Notes: generated by a model from the sequence alone, not told the origin. Shown: positions 53,764 through 61,869, numbered from the stretch's first letter. The stretch is 64,000 bases of DNA from Martinezella calliandrae (GCF_030272695.1 NZ_JARFYN010000006.1:1-64000); one strand, 5' to 3'. Made by a program: numbers and translations.

Positions 53764-55353
53764 TTATTTTAACGATGATGCAAGCAGGAAACCCGAGCCT
53801 CCACCGAGCCCCGGGCCGGGATGCACCGAAGCACCAATATGGTATAAGCCTTCGACATGGGTGCGGTGGTTAACAGACGACTTGAAGGGGCGCCAGAGGA
53901 AAAACTGGTCTATGCCGCAATAGCCGCCATAGGGGTCGCCACCGACGAGGTTCACGTTCATGGCTTCGAGATCGGCCGGTGAGTAGCAGCGCCGGGCGAG
54001 CTTTATTCCCGAGAAATTCTCGATATGGCTTGCGAGCAACGACTCTATGCGATCGGCGTAGCGCTCGCGGACCTCTTCCGTCCAGCGGCCGTCGGCCGGT
54101 GTTGCGATTTCGTCCGCAGCATCGCCTTTGATATGCCGCGGCGCTTCGGGAAGCTGTAGCCAGAGGATCGATTTGCCTTCTGGCGCACGGCTAGGATCGA
54201 AAGAGGCGGGCTGGCCAACGCAGACCGTCGGTTCAGCCGGCAACAGGCCTCGTTCGCATTCATTGGCGGCGCGCGAAACGCCGTCGAGACCGGGCGTCAA
54301 ATGAAGAAGCGCGACCTTGCCAAGCTCCGCGTCGGCCTTCCAGCGCGGCGGTTCGGACAGGGCGTAGTGGATCTGCATGTTGCCCTTGCCATAACGATAG
54401 CGGGCAACGCTGGCCTTGATGTCGGCCGGAAGCGTCGTCTGCCAGTCCTTCATCAGCCGCTCGTAGAGCTGATTCGGCGTCACCGAACAGATAACGCCGG
54501 CATTGGCCTTCAGCGTTTCGCCATTGACGAGCTTGACGCCGCCGGCCCGTCCGCCGGGACCGGGGGTGATGCTTTCGACATCGGCGCCGATGCGGATCTC
54601 GCCGCCATTGTCGGTGATTAGCCGTTCGAAGGCTGTCAGCAGCGCACCCGCGCCGCCTTTGACAATGGGCGCACCGGCGAGTTCCAGAGCAAAGCCGATG
54701 ACCTTCAGCATCTCAGCTGAATAGGCGCTTTCTGGCCCAAGGCCGCAATGCAGCACCCAGGGCGCCCAGAGCGCGTGAATATCTTCGGAACGATAGGTGG
54801 TTTCGAGGTAGCCGCGGGCCGGTGTCAGGGCATTGCCGAACCAAGCGGCGAGCTTGCGCAGGCCGCGGCTCCACCCTTGCCTGGCGAGTGTCTTCAAGGT
54901 CTGGCTCGACCACAGCGCGCCGCCGAGCAACGAAAACAGGAAGGGGGCATCGGCGCCGAGCGCATCCATCTCACGCAGAAACGTCTGGCCGTCCCCGAGC
55001 GACAGCTCATCGAAGGTGGCGATGTTGCGGCGCCGGTCTTTCGAGAAGATGACGTGCGAGCCGTCCGGCCTCAGCACGCCGGTCGGCAGAACCGCGTGAG
55101 CGAATTCGAGGCCGCGGGCCTCCAGATCCTTGCCGATGGCACTATAGGTAGGCGAGGTCAGGAACAGCACCATCGTCGTCGCCATGACATCATGGATGAA
55201 GCCGGGTTCGGTGATCTCCTCACTGCGCAGGCAACCGCCGATGCAGTCGTTGCGCTCGAGGACGAGCACCTTGCGGCCCTTCTTGCCCAGCATGGCGGCC
55301 GCGACGAGCGCGTTGATGCCGCTGCCGACGATAATGTAGTCATGGTCGCTCAT
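53764..55353 (-). CDS. Phytoene-dehydrogenase-like FAD oxidoreductase 1
   Basis: A 529-residue flavoprotein. The dinucleotide motif YIIVGSGINALVAAAML with the acidic end VLVLERND is at 6-35, and the C-terminal FAD block GLYHIGASVHPGPGLGGGSGFLLAS is at about 502-526, as in CrtI-like/PYRD2 amine-oxidase-superfamily proteins. No carotenoid gene is nearby, so phytoene is not its likely substrate. It is a clear paralog of the gene at 56602: both have GLLPAEPxxxVGQPxxxDPSRAP and a SPADLExxNxNLxGGD tail. It lies between the cyclase-family gene and marR1 on the minus strand. Substrate unknown; dehydrogenation of a cyclic or aromatic intermediate is a guess. Confidence 0.82.
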   Translation of the reverse strand: MSDHDYIIVGSGINALVAAAMLGKKGRKVLVLERNDCIGGCLRSEEITEPGFIHDVMATTMVLFLTSPTYSAIGKDLEARGLEFAHAVLPTGVLRPDGSHVIFSKDRRRNIATFDELSLGDGQTFLREMDALGADAPFLFSLLGGALWSSQTLKTLARQGWSRGLRKLAAWFGNALTPARGYLETTYRSEDIHALWAPWVLHCGLGPESAYSAEMLKVIGFALELAGAPIVKGGAGALLTAFERLITDNGGEIRIGADVESITPGPGGRAGGVKLVNGETLKANAGVICSVTPNQLYERLMKDWQTTLPADIKASVARYRYGKGNMQIHYALSEPPRWKADAELGKVALLHLTPGLDGVSRAANECERGLLPAEPTVCVGQPASFDPSRAPEGKSILWLQLPEAPRHIKGDAADEIATPADGRWTEEVRERYADRIESLLASHIENFSGIKLARRCYSPADLEAMNVNLVGGDPYGGYCGIDQFFLWRPFKSSVNHRTHVEGLYHIGASVHPGPGLGGGSGFLLASSLK

Positions 55354-55383
55354 GCCGCCGCCCTGGGCAAAGAGGAATGCAAG

Positions 55384-55417
55384 AAAGGGTCAAAGCGTCC
55401 CCGCGCTTTGACCCTTT
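55384..55417 (-). terminator. Strong hairpin between cyclase-family and flavoprotein genes
   Basis: AAAGGGTCAAAGCG (55384-55397) pairs perfectly with CGCTTTGACCCTTT (55404-55417), a 14-bp stem with a 6-base loop. On the minus strand it follows the cyclase-family stop and ends with TTTCTT, so it may attenuate readthrough into the flavoprotein gene. Confidence 0.75.
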
Positions 55418-55425
55418 TCAGTTCG

Positions 55426-56208
55426 TCAGGCAATCAAGGCCAGGGCGCGCACCGGGGAGCCCGTACCCTTGACGAACTTCAGCGGTGCGGCAATCAGTAC
55501 CGCGCCCTTGGCCGGAAGCTGATCGAGGTTGGAGAGGCTGGCGAGGCCGTAGCGGTTGTTCTTGTGCATCAGGTTGTGGGCCGGGAAGGGCGGGTTCATG
55601 CCGCCGGCGGAGCCGGCGTCGGTGCCGATCGTCTCCGAGCCCCAGCCGATGATGCCCTTGGTCAGCAGATATTCGATCGCTTCAGCCGTCGGACCTGGCG
55701 AATGCGGGCCGGTTTCGTCGGCGTTGAGGAAGGTTTCGGTTGAGCCGTTGCGCTTGTACCAGTCGGTGCGCAGCAGCACCCAGGTGCCGGCTTCGATTGC
55801 GCCGTGCTCGGCTTCCCATTCCTTGATGCTATCGACCGTCAACAGATAGTCGGGATTGGCGGCAGCTTCCTTCGAGCGGTCGATAACATTGACCGGCGCG
55901 ACGAAGTTCTGCGGCGGGATAGTGTCGGTCGTATTGTTGGGATTGTCCTTGCCGGTGATCCAATGGCAGGGCGCATCGAAATGTGTGCCGGTGTGCTCGC
56001 CAAGTTCCAGCCAGTTCCAGGCCCAGAAGGGGCCGTCCTGGTTATATTCGGAAATCTGGTGCACTTTGACCGACGGCGTGTTCTTGCCGAATTGCGGCGG
56101 CAGGTAGAGCACTGGCGTTTCGGGGCCGAGCGGCGCTGTCAGGTCGACGACCTTGATGGAGCCCGAAACGAGGGCCGTGGCTAGGCTGGCAAGAGTATTG
56201 GTGGTCAT
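55426..56208 (-). CDS. Cyclase-family metal hydrolase (kynurenine formamidase/isatin hydrolase-like)
   Basis: A 260-residue protein of the cyclase superfamily. The metal-binding signature HTGTHFDAPCHW is at 72-83 (ligands H72, H76, D78), with a further His near 206 in FPAHNLMHKNN and SETIGTDAGS in the centre. Characterised members include KynB kynurenine formamidase (N-formylkynurenine to kynurenine) and isatin hydrolase (isatin to isatinate), both leading towards anthranilate; other members act on unrelated lactones and amides. The neighbourhood makes the indole/anthranilate reactions attractive (inference). GGGGAACC upstream supports the ATG. A perfect hairpin follows the stop, and a flavoprotein gene is divergent. 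Confidence 0.82.
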   Translation of the reverse strand: MTTNTLASLATALVSGSIKVVDLTAPLGPETPVLYLPPQFGKNTPSVKVHQISEYNQDGPFWAWNWLELGEHTGTHFDAPCHWITGKDNPNNTTDTIPPQNFVAPVNVIDRSKEAAANPDYLLTVDSIKEWEAEHGAIEAGTWVLLRTDWYKRNGSTETFLNADETGPHSPGPTAEAIEYLLTKGIIGWGSETIGTDAGSAGGMNPPFPAHNLMHKNNRYGLASLSNLDQLPAKGAVLIAAPLKFVKGTGSPVRALALIA

Positions 56209-56601
56209 GTTGGGTTCCCCTTGGTTTGACGTGGCCCTGTCCGAAAAACCCTATTGGGATCTTCGATTGAGTTCGAAGGCCGTTACCGTCGAGCGAACAG
56301 CGCGATTCCCCACATCGCGAAGCTGTGCAGCGGCGACTGGATGAGGGCGAGCCTATGTCACAATATATGATAATGCAAGCATTCCGCCGGTGTCCTCAGG
56401 GTCAAAAATGGCACATGCCATCCACCCTATCCAACTCATGCAATTCCGGGAAAATAAAGGCTATTTATGCGCTATTTTCCGACGAAAACGACATCTGGTT
56501 GTGGCCCATATATGCGGATTTTCTGCCGCAGGTACTTGAAGCTTAAAGATCAAAATGTATGCATGTGGCAATAATAATCACGATATATGGGGGATCAATC
56601 A
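56209..56601. promoter_or_regulatory. Divergent control region of cyclase-family and flavoprotein 2 genes
   Basis: 393 bases, AT-rich on the right. A weak copy of the recurring palindrome is at 56535-56548. A short frame at 56325-56546 has no domain and was not called. Confidence 0.45.
56535..56548. promoter_or_regulatory. TTTTAAGCTTAAAA-type palindrome, copy 4 (weak)
   Basis: CTTGAAGCTTAAAG, three mismatches to the perfect copy but keeping the symmetric core GAAGCTTAAAG-like, 54 bases upstream of the flavoprotein 2 start. Confidence 0.4.
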
Positions 56602-58170
56602 ATGAGTTATGATGCGATCATTGTCGGCGCCGGTCACAATGGCCTTGCAGCGGCGGTGCATCTGGCGGCGAAGGGCTGGAAGGTCGCCGTCATCGAGGGC
56701 AATGCCGAACCGGGTGGTGCGGCGAAAACCCGCGAAGTGACGCTGCCGGGTTTTCGGCATGACCTCTGCGCCATGAACCTCTCGATGTTCGCCGGCTCTG
56801 CGTTTTTCGCTGCCTACAAGAATGAGCTGACCGCCGCGGGCCTCGGCTTCGTGCCGGCCGCCGATTGTTTTGCCAGCGTCTTCCGCGACAACACCCATCT
56901 CGGCGTTAGCACCGATCTGGAAAAGACCACGGGCGCGATCGCCGATATCTCTCCGCAGGATGCTGCGGCCTGGCGCGCCATGCTGTCGGACTTCGGCGCG
57001 GATGCGCCGCATATTTTTGGCCTGCTCGGTGCGCCGATGCCATCGGTGGCAGCGGCAAAAGTCGTCTGGAAAGCCTGGCGGGCAAAGGGGACCGGCTGGC
57101 TCTATGAAACCGCGCGCATGCTGTTTGCTTCGCCGCGCGATTTTCTGGATGCGCGGTTCCAAAACGCCAAGCTCAAGACGATGATGGCCGCCTGGGGACT
57201 GCATCTCGATTTCGCACCGGATGTCGCAGGCGGCGCGCTGTTTCCCTATCTTGAATCGATGGCCAACCAAGCCTTCGGCATGGTGATTGGGAAGGGGGGC
57301 GCAGATACGATCGTCAAGGCGATGGTCGGCGTGCTCGAAGCTAAAGGTGGCGAGCTGATGCTCGGCATGCGCGTCGACAAGATCATCACAGCCAGCGGCA
57401 AGGCGACCGGCGTATTGTTGGCCGATGGACGCCGTTATGAAGCCAAGCGTGCTGTCATTGCCAATGTCCATCCGCAGATCCTGTTTGGAAAGCTTCTCAA
57501 TCAGGATGCCTCGCGTCAGGAGTTCGACCGTAGGATTGCGCGCTTCCGCGCCGGTCCCGGCACGATGATGATCCATCTGGCGCTCTCCGGCCTACCGGAT
57601 TGGACAGCAGGCAAGGAGCTCAAGACTTTCGCCTATGTCCACATCGCGCCGGACATGGAGATGATGTCGCGCGTCTATGCAGAGGCCATGGGCGGATTGT
57701 TGCCGGCCGAGCCGGCATTGGTGGTCGGTCAACCAACGGCAATCGATCCGTCGCGTGCGCCGGATGGCCAGCATGTACTCTGGGTGCAGGTGCGTGTCCT
57801 GCCGGCCGAGTTCAGTCGCGACGCTGCCGGCGAGATCAACGGGCGGGATTGGGACGAGGTAAAGGATGCCTATGCCGAGCGCGTGCTCGACATTATCGAG
57901 CGCTACGCACCGGGCCTGCGCGGCAAGATTTTGGGCCGGTCGGTCTTTTCACCTGCCGATCTTGAGCGTGAAAATCCCAATCTGATCGGTGGCGACAATC
58001 TATCCGGCAGCCACCATCTCGACCAGAATTTTCTGTTTCGCCCTGTTGCCGGCTATTCGCGCTACAAGACACCCGTGGGTTCGCTCTACATGTGCGGCGC
58101 TTCTACCTGGCCGGGTGCAGGCACGGGCGCCGGTTCCGGTTTCTTGCTGGGGAAAATGCTGGCGAAGTGA
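56602..58170 (+). CDS. Phytoene-dehydrogenase-like FAD oxidoreductase 2
   Basis: A 522-residue flavoprotein paralogous to that at 53764. The N-terminal YDAIIVGAGHNGLAAAVHLAAKG with VAVIEGNAEPGGAAKT is at 3-42, and the C-terminal SLYMCGASTWPGAGTGAGSGFLLG block binds FAD. The middle keeps FDRRIARFRAGPGTMMIHLALSG, a CrtI/PYRD2-like substrate-domain segment. The ATG at 56602 is preferred because GGGGGA is 7 bases upstream; an ATG 15 bases earlier overlaps that site. It is divergent from the cyclase-family gene and followed by marR2. The reaction is unknown; a hydride removal using FAD is expected from the fold. Confidence 0.84.
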   Translation: MSYDAIIVGAGHNGLAAAVHLAAKGWKVAVIEGNAEPGGAAKTREVTLPGFRHDLCAMNLSMFAGSAFFAAYKNELTAAGLGFVPAADCFASVFRDNTHLGVSTDLEKTTGAIADISPQDAAAWRAMLSDFGADAPHIFGLLGAPMPSVAAAKVVWKAWRAKGTGWLYETARMLFASPRDFLDARFQNAKLKTMMAAWGLHLDFAPDVAGGALFPYLESMANQAFGMVIGKGGADTIVKAMVGVLEAKGGELMLGMRVDKIITASGKATGVLLADGRRYEAKRAVIANVHPQILFGKLLNQDASRQEFDRRIARFRAGPGTMMIHLALSGLPDWTAGKELKTFAYVHIAPDMEMMSRVYAEAMGGLLPAEPALVVGQPTAIDPSRAPDGQHVLWVQVRVLPAEFSRDAAGEINGRDWDEVKDAYAERVLDIIERYAPGLRGKILGRSVFSPADLERENPNLIGGDNLSGSHHLDQNFLFRPVAGYSRYKTPVGSLYMCGASTWPGAGTGAGSGFLLGKMLAK

Positions 58171-58197
58171 ACCTTTTCGGGCCTGATGCGTAAACCT

Positions 58198-58239
58198 TTG
58201 ACATTTGAAATATAGCTCCGTAGACCGTTCACATATGAA
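58198..58239. promoter_or_regulatory. Direct repeat of a 12-bp element before marR2
   Basis: TTGACATTTGAA (58198-58209) and TTCACATATGAA (58228-58239) match at 10 of 12 positions with starts 30 bases apart (about three helical turns), 27-68 bases before the marR2 ATG. They suit paired operators for autoregulation. Confidence 0.5.
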
Positions 58240-58265
58240 GTTGCAACGCGGTAATTTGAGCTGAC

Positions 58266-58784
58266 ATGATGGCTGAGTCCGAGAGTGGAACCGTCGATCT
58301 GGAAATCATCGTCCAGGGGACGCAAGAGGGCAAAAAGCAAGAGCTGCGGCTCTGGCTGCGCATGCTATCGACGACAAAGTTGATATCACAGGAAATCCGC
58401 CGCCGCCTGCGCAACGAATTCGGCGCGACGCTGCCGCAATTCGACCTGATGGCGCAGCTTTATCGCGAACGCGATGGTTTGCGGCTCGGTGAACTTTCCA
58501 AACGCACGATGGTTACCAACGGCAATGTGACGGGACTGGTGGAGCGCCTGGAAACGGACGGCCTGGTGCTGCGCGAGACGCCCGACGGCGACCGGCGTGT
58601 AACCGTTGCCAAGCTATCAAAGAAGGGCGAGGAACTCTTCGCGGCCATGGCCGCCGCCCATGAGGGCTGGTTGCGAGACATGATGGGCGACGTCGATCCT
58701 GCCATCATCGCCGAACTCTGGAGAGATATCGGCGGGGTGAAGTCGTCCGTGAACAATCACCTTTCGGGCGCTGCATTCGATTGA
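58266..58784 (+). CDS. MarR-family transcriptional regulator 2
   Basis: A 172-residue winged-helix protein: LRLWLRMLSTTKLISQEIRRRL, ATLPQFDLMAQLYRERDGLRLGELSKRTMVTNGNVTGLVERLETDGLVLRETPDGDRRVTVAKLSKKG, then the C-terminal dimer helix. The sequence NGNVTGLVERLE is the recognition helix and DGDRR the wing tip, similar to MarR proteins controlling benzoyl- or hydroxycinnamoyl-CoA genes. It follows flavoprotein 2 by 95 bases, with its own promoter-like region carrying a 12-bp repeated element. A ligand such as an aryl-CoA would be typical of the family (inference). Confidence 0.9.
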   Translation: MMAESESGTVDLEIIVQGTQEGKKQELRLWLRMLSTTKLISQEIRRRLRNEFGATLPQFDLMAQLYRERDGLRLGELSKRTMVTNGNVTGLVERLETDGLVLRETPDGDRRVTVAKLSKKGEELFAAMAAAHEGWLRDMMGDVDPAIIAELWRDIGGVKSSVNNHLSGAAFD

Positions 58785-58894
58785 TGGCGGCGGCTGAAGC
58801 GGTTCAGTTTTCACGGTTGCGCAGGACCACTCCATCTTTGTGTTGCCTGGCAGTTCCGGACGGAAAACCGCGGAGCGCTTCTCCTGGAGTTGCT

Positions 58895-59569
58895 TTAGTG
58901 CGCCTTCTCGCTCTTGAATTTCTTCTCTAGCACGCTCACCAGGCGCACCATCGGCCAGAGAAGGATGATGTAAATCAGGGCGGCCATGATCAGCGGCGAG
59001 GGGTTCGCATAGAAGCCCTGCGCATTCTGTCCCTCTTTCAAAAGCTCCGGTAGCGCCACCGTCGAGGCGAGCGAGGTATCCTTGAACATCGAAACGCAGT
59101 TGCTGGTGGTCGGCGGAATGACAATGCGGATCGCTTGCGGCAACACGACCTTGTAGAGCGTTATCAGGAAGGGAATGCCAAGCGCGGCAGCCGCCTCGAA
59201 CTGGCCGCGCGGCACGCTCTCGATGCCTGACCGGAAGACTTCCGCTGAATAGGCGGCAAGCACGATGGAGAACCCCAGGATCGCAGACCACCAGGCGGAG
59301 AAGCTGATGCCGACAAATGGAAGAGCGTAGTAGATCAGGATCAGCACCACCAGCATCGGCATGGCGCGCATGATGTCGATATAGGCGACCATCAGCAGCT
59401 GGAACGGCTTGGGCGCATAGAGGCGGATGAGGCTGACGACGAGGCCGCCCAAAACACCGATGACGATGCTGACAACGCCCAGCGCCAGGGTCATCCAGAG
59501 ACCATGCAGCAATTGAGGGAAGGCCGAAATCATGACGTCGGAGTTGAAGAAGGTATCGACGAGCGACAT
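58895..59569 (-). CDS. Polar amino-acid ABC transporter permease
   Basis: A 224-residue His/Glu/Gln/Arg-type permease (HEQRO/3-TM family). PQLLHGLWMTLALGVVSIVIGVLGGLVVSLIRL starts the family domain and AAALGIPFLITLYKVVLPQAIRIVIPPTTSN (about 138-168) is the ATPase-docking region. The ATG at 59569 follows GGGAG; longer starts lack this. It lies 100 bases after the substrate-binding gene, separated by a strong hairpin. No second permease or ATPase gene is in the window, so the system may be a homodimeric permease borrowing an ATPase. Confidence 0.9.
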   Translation of the reverse strand: MSLVDTFFNSDVMISAFPQLLHGLWMTLALGVVSIVIGVLGGLVVSLIRLYAPKPFQLLMVAYIDIMRAMPMLVVLILIYYALPFVGISFSAWWSAILGFSIVLAAYSAEVFRSGIESVPRGQFEAAAALGIPFLITLYKVVLPQAIRIVIPPTTSNCVSMFKDTSLASTVALPELLKEGQNAQGFYANPSPLIMAALIYIILLWPMVRLVSVLEKKFKSEKAH

Positions 59570-59618
59570 TGGCACTCCCATTAGGCGAAACAAGATGAAG
59601 GTCTATTATCACAATTGC

Positions 59619-59637
59619 GCCGGCCGCGACGGCCGGC
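59619..59637 (-). other. Intercistronic hairpin after the binding-protein gene
   Basis: GCCGGCCG (59619-59626) pairs with CGGCCGGC (59630-59637) around a 3-base loop between the binding-protein and permease genes. GC-rich hairpins here often protect the upstream mRNA and reduce permease expression. Confidence 0.55.
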
Positions 59638-59669
59638 GACAGAATTTGATCCAGGAAATGATCTTTTGA

Positions 59670-60467
59670 TCACGCCTTCGGGATAGGCATTTCGGTCACG
59701 GTGGAGGAGCCGGCGGGAGCCTTGCTGCCGAACCACTTTTCGTGGATCTTTTCCAGCGTGCCGTCTTTCTTCATCGCGGTGATGGCATCATTGATCTTGG
59801 CGACAAGCGGCGAGTCCTTGGTCATCATCAGGCCGTATTGTTCGCCGGTCTTGATGCGGTCCTTGATGGCAAACCCCTTCGTCTTGATGAAGAGATACTG
59901 CATGCCGGGGATATCGCTGACGACCGCGTCGATGCGGCCGGCGCCGAGATCGAGGAACATATCCTGCTGCGAGTTGTAGCCCTTGACGTCGGCGAAACCT
60001 TGCGCGGCCTTGTTGTCGTTGGCCCATTTTTCGCCAGTCGATCCGGAGAGTACGCCGACGACCGCGCCCTTGAGATCAGCGAGCGACTTGATCGAGCTGC
60101 TTTCCTTGGCGGCAACGCCCATGTCGGAATCATAGAAGGGCTGTGTAAAGGATTGCGACTTCAAACGTTCAGGCGTGATGGTAATGGATGAGATCGCCAC
60201 GTCGATGCGCTTGGAGCTCGTTGCCGCGAACAGCGCCTGGAAGCCATAGTCAGCGATGTTGGTCGTCATGCCGGCGCGCTTGGCTGCTTCGTTGACGACA
60301 TCGACTTCGAAGCCTTCGAAGCCGCCATTGGCGGTCTTGTATTCGAAGGGCGGGTTGTTCGGATAGGAACCGACATTCAGCACGTCGGCGGCATAGGCGA
60401 AGTGACTTCCGCCGGCCATGCCGACGACGGTCGCAAGGACCAGTAGATTACGACGGGTAAAGTTCAT
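59670..60467 (-). CDS. Polar amino-acid ABC transporter substrate-binding protein
   Basis: A 265-residue periplasmic binding protein of the SBP_bac_3 family. A signal peptide (NLLVLATVVGMAGGSHFAYA, about 8-27) precedes VLNVGSYPNNPPFEYKTANGGFEGFEVDVVNEAAKRAG, the family start. ALFAATSSKRIDVAISSITITPERL and DLKGAVVGVLSGSTGEKW line the ligand cleft, and MKKDGTLEKIHEKWFG is typical at the C-terminus. AGGGAG upstream supports the ATG. Members bind amino acids or opines. The aminotransferase 79 bases upstream on the same strand may use the imported amino acid. Confidence 0.9.
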   Translation of the reverse strand: MNFTRRNLLVLATVVGMAGGSHFAYAADVLNVGSYPNNPPFEYKTANGGFEGFEVDVVNEAAKRAGMTTNIADYGFQALFAATSSKRIDVAISSITITPERLKSQSFTQPFYDSDMGVAAKESSSIKSLADLKGAVVGVLSGSTGEKWANDNKAAQGFADVKGYNSQQDMFLDLGAGRIDAVVSDIPGMQYLFIKTKGFAIKDRIKTGEQYGLMMTKDSPLVAKINDAITAMKKDGTLEKIHEKWFGSKAPAGSSTVTEMPIPKA

Positions 60468-60546
60468 GTGGTTTGTCTCCCTCTGGTTATGACCGCGGGC
60501 GCCTCGTGCCTGCGGGTATTGCCGGTCCGCGGCTCATCGCGGGCCG

Positions 60547-61755
60547 TCATCTCATGGCGTCGACCATGCGGTCGAGCGCGATGCGCATTTCTTCTGTATC
60601 GCGGAATGTGCACATGCGCAGGAATGCGCGCGATGATTCCCCGAAATGATAGCCGGGCGCCAGGCCAACGCGCGCTGTTTCCAGAATGCGCTCGCAAACG
60701 GCGGTAGCATCGGCTTCGCCCTTAAGCGTGAAAAAAGCATACATGCCGCCGCGCGGTTTTTCCGGAAGGATGATACCAGGTATCTGCGGCAGTTTTTCGT
60801 AAGCGAGATCAAGGCCGGCCTTGATTCTAGCACGGATTTCGGCAATCAGCGGTTCGCCATCGCGCATGGCGGCGGCGGCACCCGCCTGAATCATCGCGGA
60901 CGTGCCGCTGTTGACATATTGCGTCATCGCGCCGAGCTGATCGGCAATTTCAGATGGGTGCGTGAGCCAGCCGATGCGCCAACCGGTCATTGCCCAGGCC
61001 TTGGAGAAGCTGTTGACGGCGATCACCCGGTCGCCATCTTCGGCCACCTGGAGGATCGACGGTGCGATCTCGCCGTCGAAATAGAGACGGGCATAGACCT
61101 CGTCGGAAATGACCCAGATGCCAGTGCGCCGGCTGAAATCGAGCAACGCCTGTAATTCCTCGCGCGTCGCGGTCCACCCGGTCGGGTTGGCCGGCGTCGA
61201 CAGGAAAATGGCGCGGGTGCGCGCATCGCAACGAGCAAAGAGCTTGTCGAGGTCGAGCCGCCAATCCGTGTCGAAATCCAGCGAGACGGCGCGCGGCTCA
61301 CCGCCGATCAGATGGATGGCATTGTGAATGTTCGGCCATTGCGGCGCGACGTAGACGACATTGGTGCCGACATCGACCAGCAGCTCCAACGCCATATAGA
61401 GGGCTTGCATGCCACCGGGCGCGACCGTGGTGCGCTCGACCGGGATTGGGCGGCCGTGCCATTGGGTCTGGTAGTCGGACAGGGCCTCGTTGAGCGCCGG
61501 CAGGCCACGCATGTTCGGAACATAGAAGGTCTGACCGTCGTCGAGCGCCTTTTTGGCGGCGTCGCGGATGAAGGCAGGCGTCACCATATCGCCCTCGCCG
61601 AACCATAGCGGGATGACGCCGCCGAGCTCACGGGCTTTCTTGGCAAGTACGGCGATATTATCGGTGCGCAGGTCACGGATCTGGGCGCGGATGCCCTCGA
61701 AGGCGTTGCGGCTATGTGTCTTCTCGGACAAGCTGTGCGGTGGCAAAAGAGACAA
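60547..61755 (-). CDS. Class I/II PLP-dependent aminotransferase
   Basis: A 402-residue fold-type I aminotransferase. The PLP lysine is in AVNSFSKAWAMTGWRIGWLTHP (about 240-261), the cofactor-binding Asp/Tyr in WVISDEVYARLYF, Asn in LSTPANPTG and the substrate-carboxylate Arg in SSRAFLRMCTF near the C-terminus. It is of the aspartate/aromatic aminotransferase type and converts an amino acid to its 2-oxo acid. The start appears to be TTG (61755) with AGGGA upstream; no ATG exists before residue 58. It heads the amino-acid importer genes and has the perfect copy of the recurring palindrome 115 bases upstream. Aromatic amino acids are a plausible substrate given iorAB. Confidence 0.88.
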   Translation of the reverse strand: MSLLPPHSLSEKTHSRNAFEGIRAQIRDLRTDNIAVLAKKARELGGVIPLWFGEGDMVTPAFIRDAAKKALDDGQTFYVPNMRGLPALNEALSDYQTQWHGRPIPVERTTVAPGGMQALYMALELLVDVGTNVVYVAPQWPNIHNAIHLIGGEPRAVSLDFDTDWRLDLDKLFARCDARTRAIFLSTPANPTGWTATREELQALLDFSRRTGIWVISDEVYARLYFDGEIAPSILQVAEDGDRVIAVNSFSKAWAMTGWRIGWLTHPSEIADQLGAMTQYVNSGTSAMIQAGAAAAMRDGEPLIAEIRARIKAGLDLAYEKLPQIPGIILPEKPRGGMYAFFTLKGEADATAVCERILETARVGLAPGYHFGESSRAFLRMCTFRDTEEMRIALDRMVDAMR

Positions 61756-61869
61756 AGAATTTTCCCTGGAAGCCTGATGTCAAAGGGGCGTTCCGTCGCG
61801 AATGACGGCGTTCAAGTCGCCCTTCATTTTGGATGGTTATCCAAAACGAGACGCATTTCAAGGAAAAAG

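Noticed and set aside
56325..56546. 73-codon frame upstream of flavoprotein 2
   Set aside because: In a divergent promoter region and without similarity to any known pattern; overlaps the putative operator.
49128..56564. Shared 8-mer ATGCATAC/GTATGCAT in the iorA and flavoprotein 2 promoter regions (49128-49135, 56557-56564)
   Set aside because: About two copies of any 8-mer are expected by chance in a window of this size, so it is not evidence for a second operator.
53764..58170. Carotenoid biosynthesis cluster
   Set aside because: The two flavoproteins resemble phytoene dehydrogenases in fold, but no phytoene synthase or cyclase of carotenoids is nearby. The adjoining cyclase-family gene is a metal hydrolase unrelated to carotenoid cyclases.
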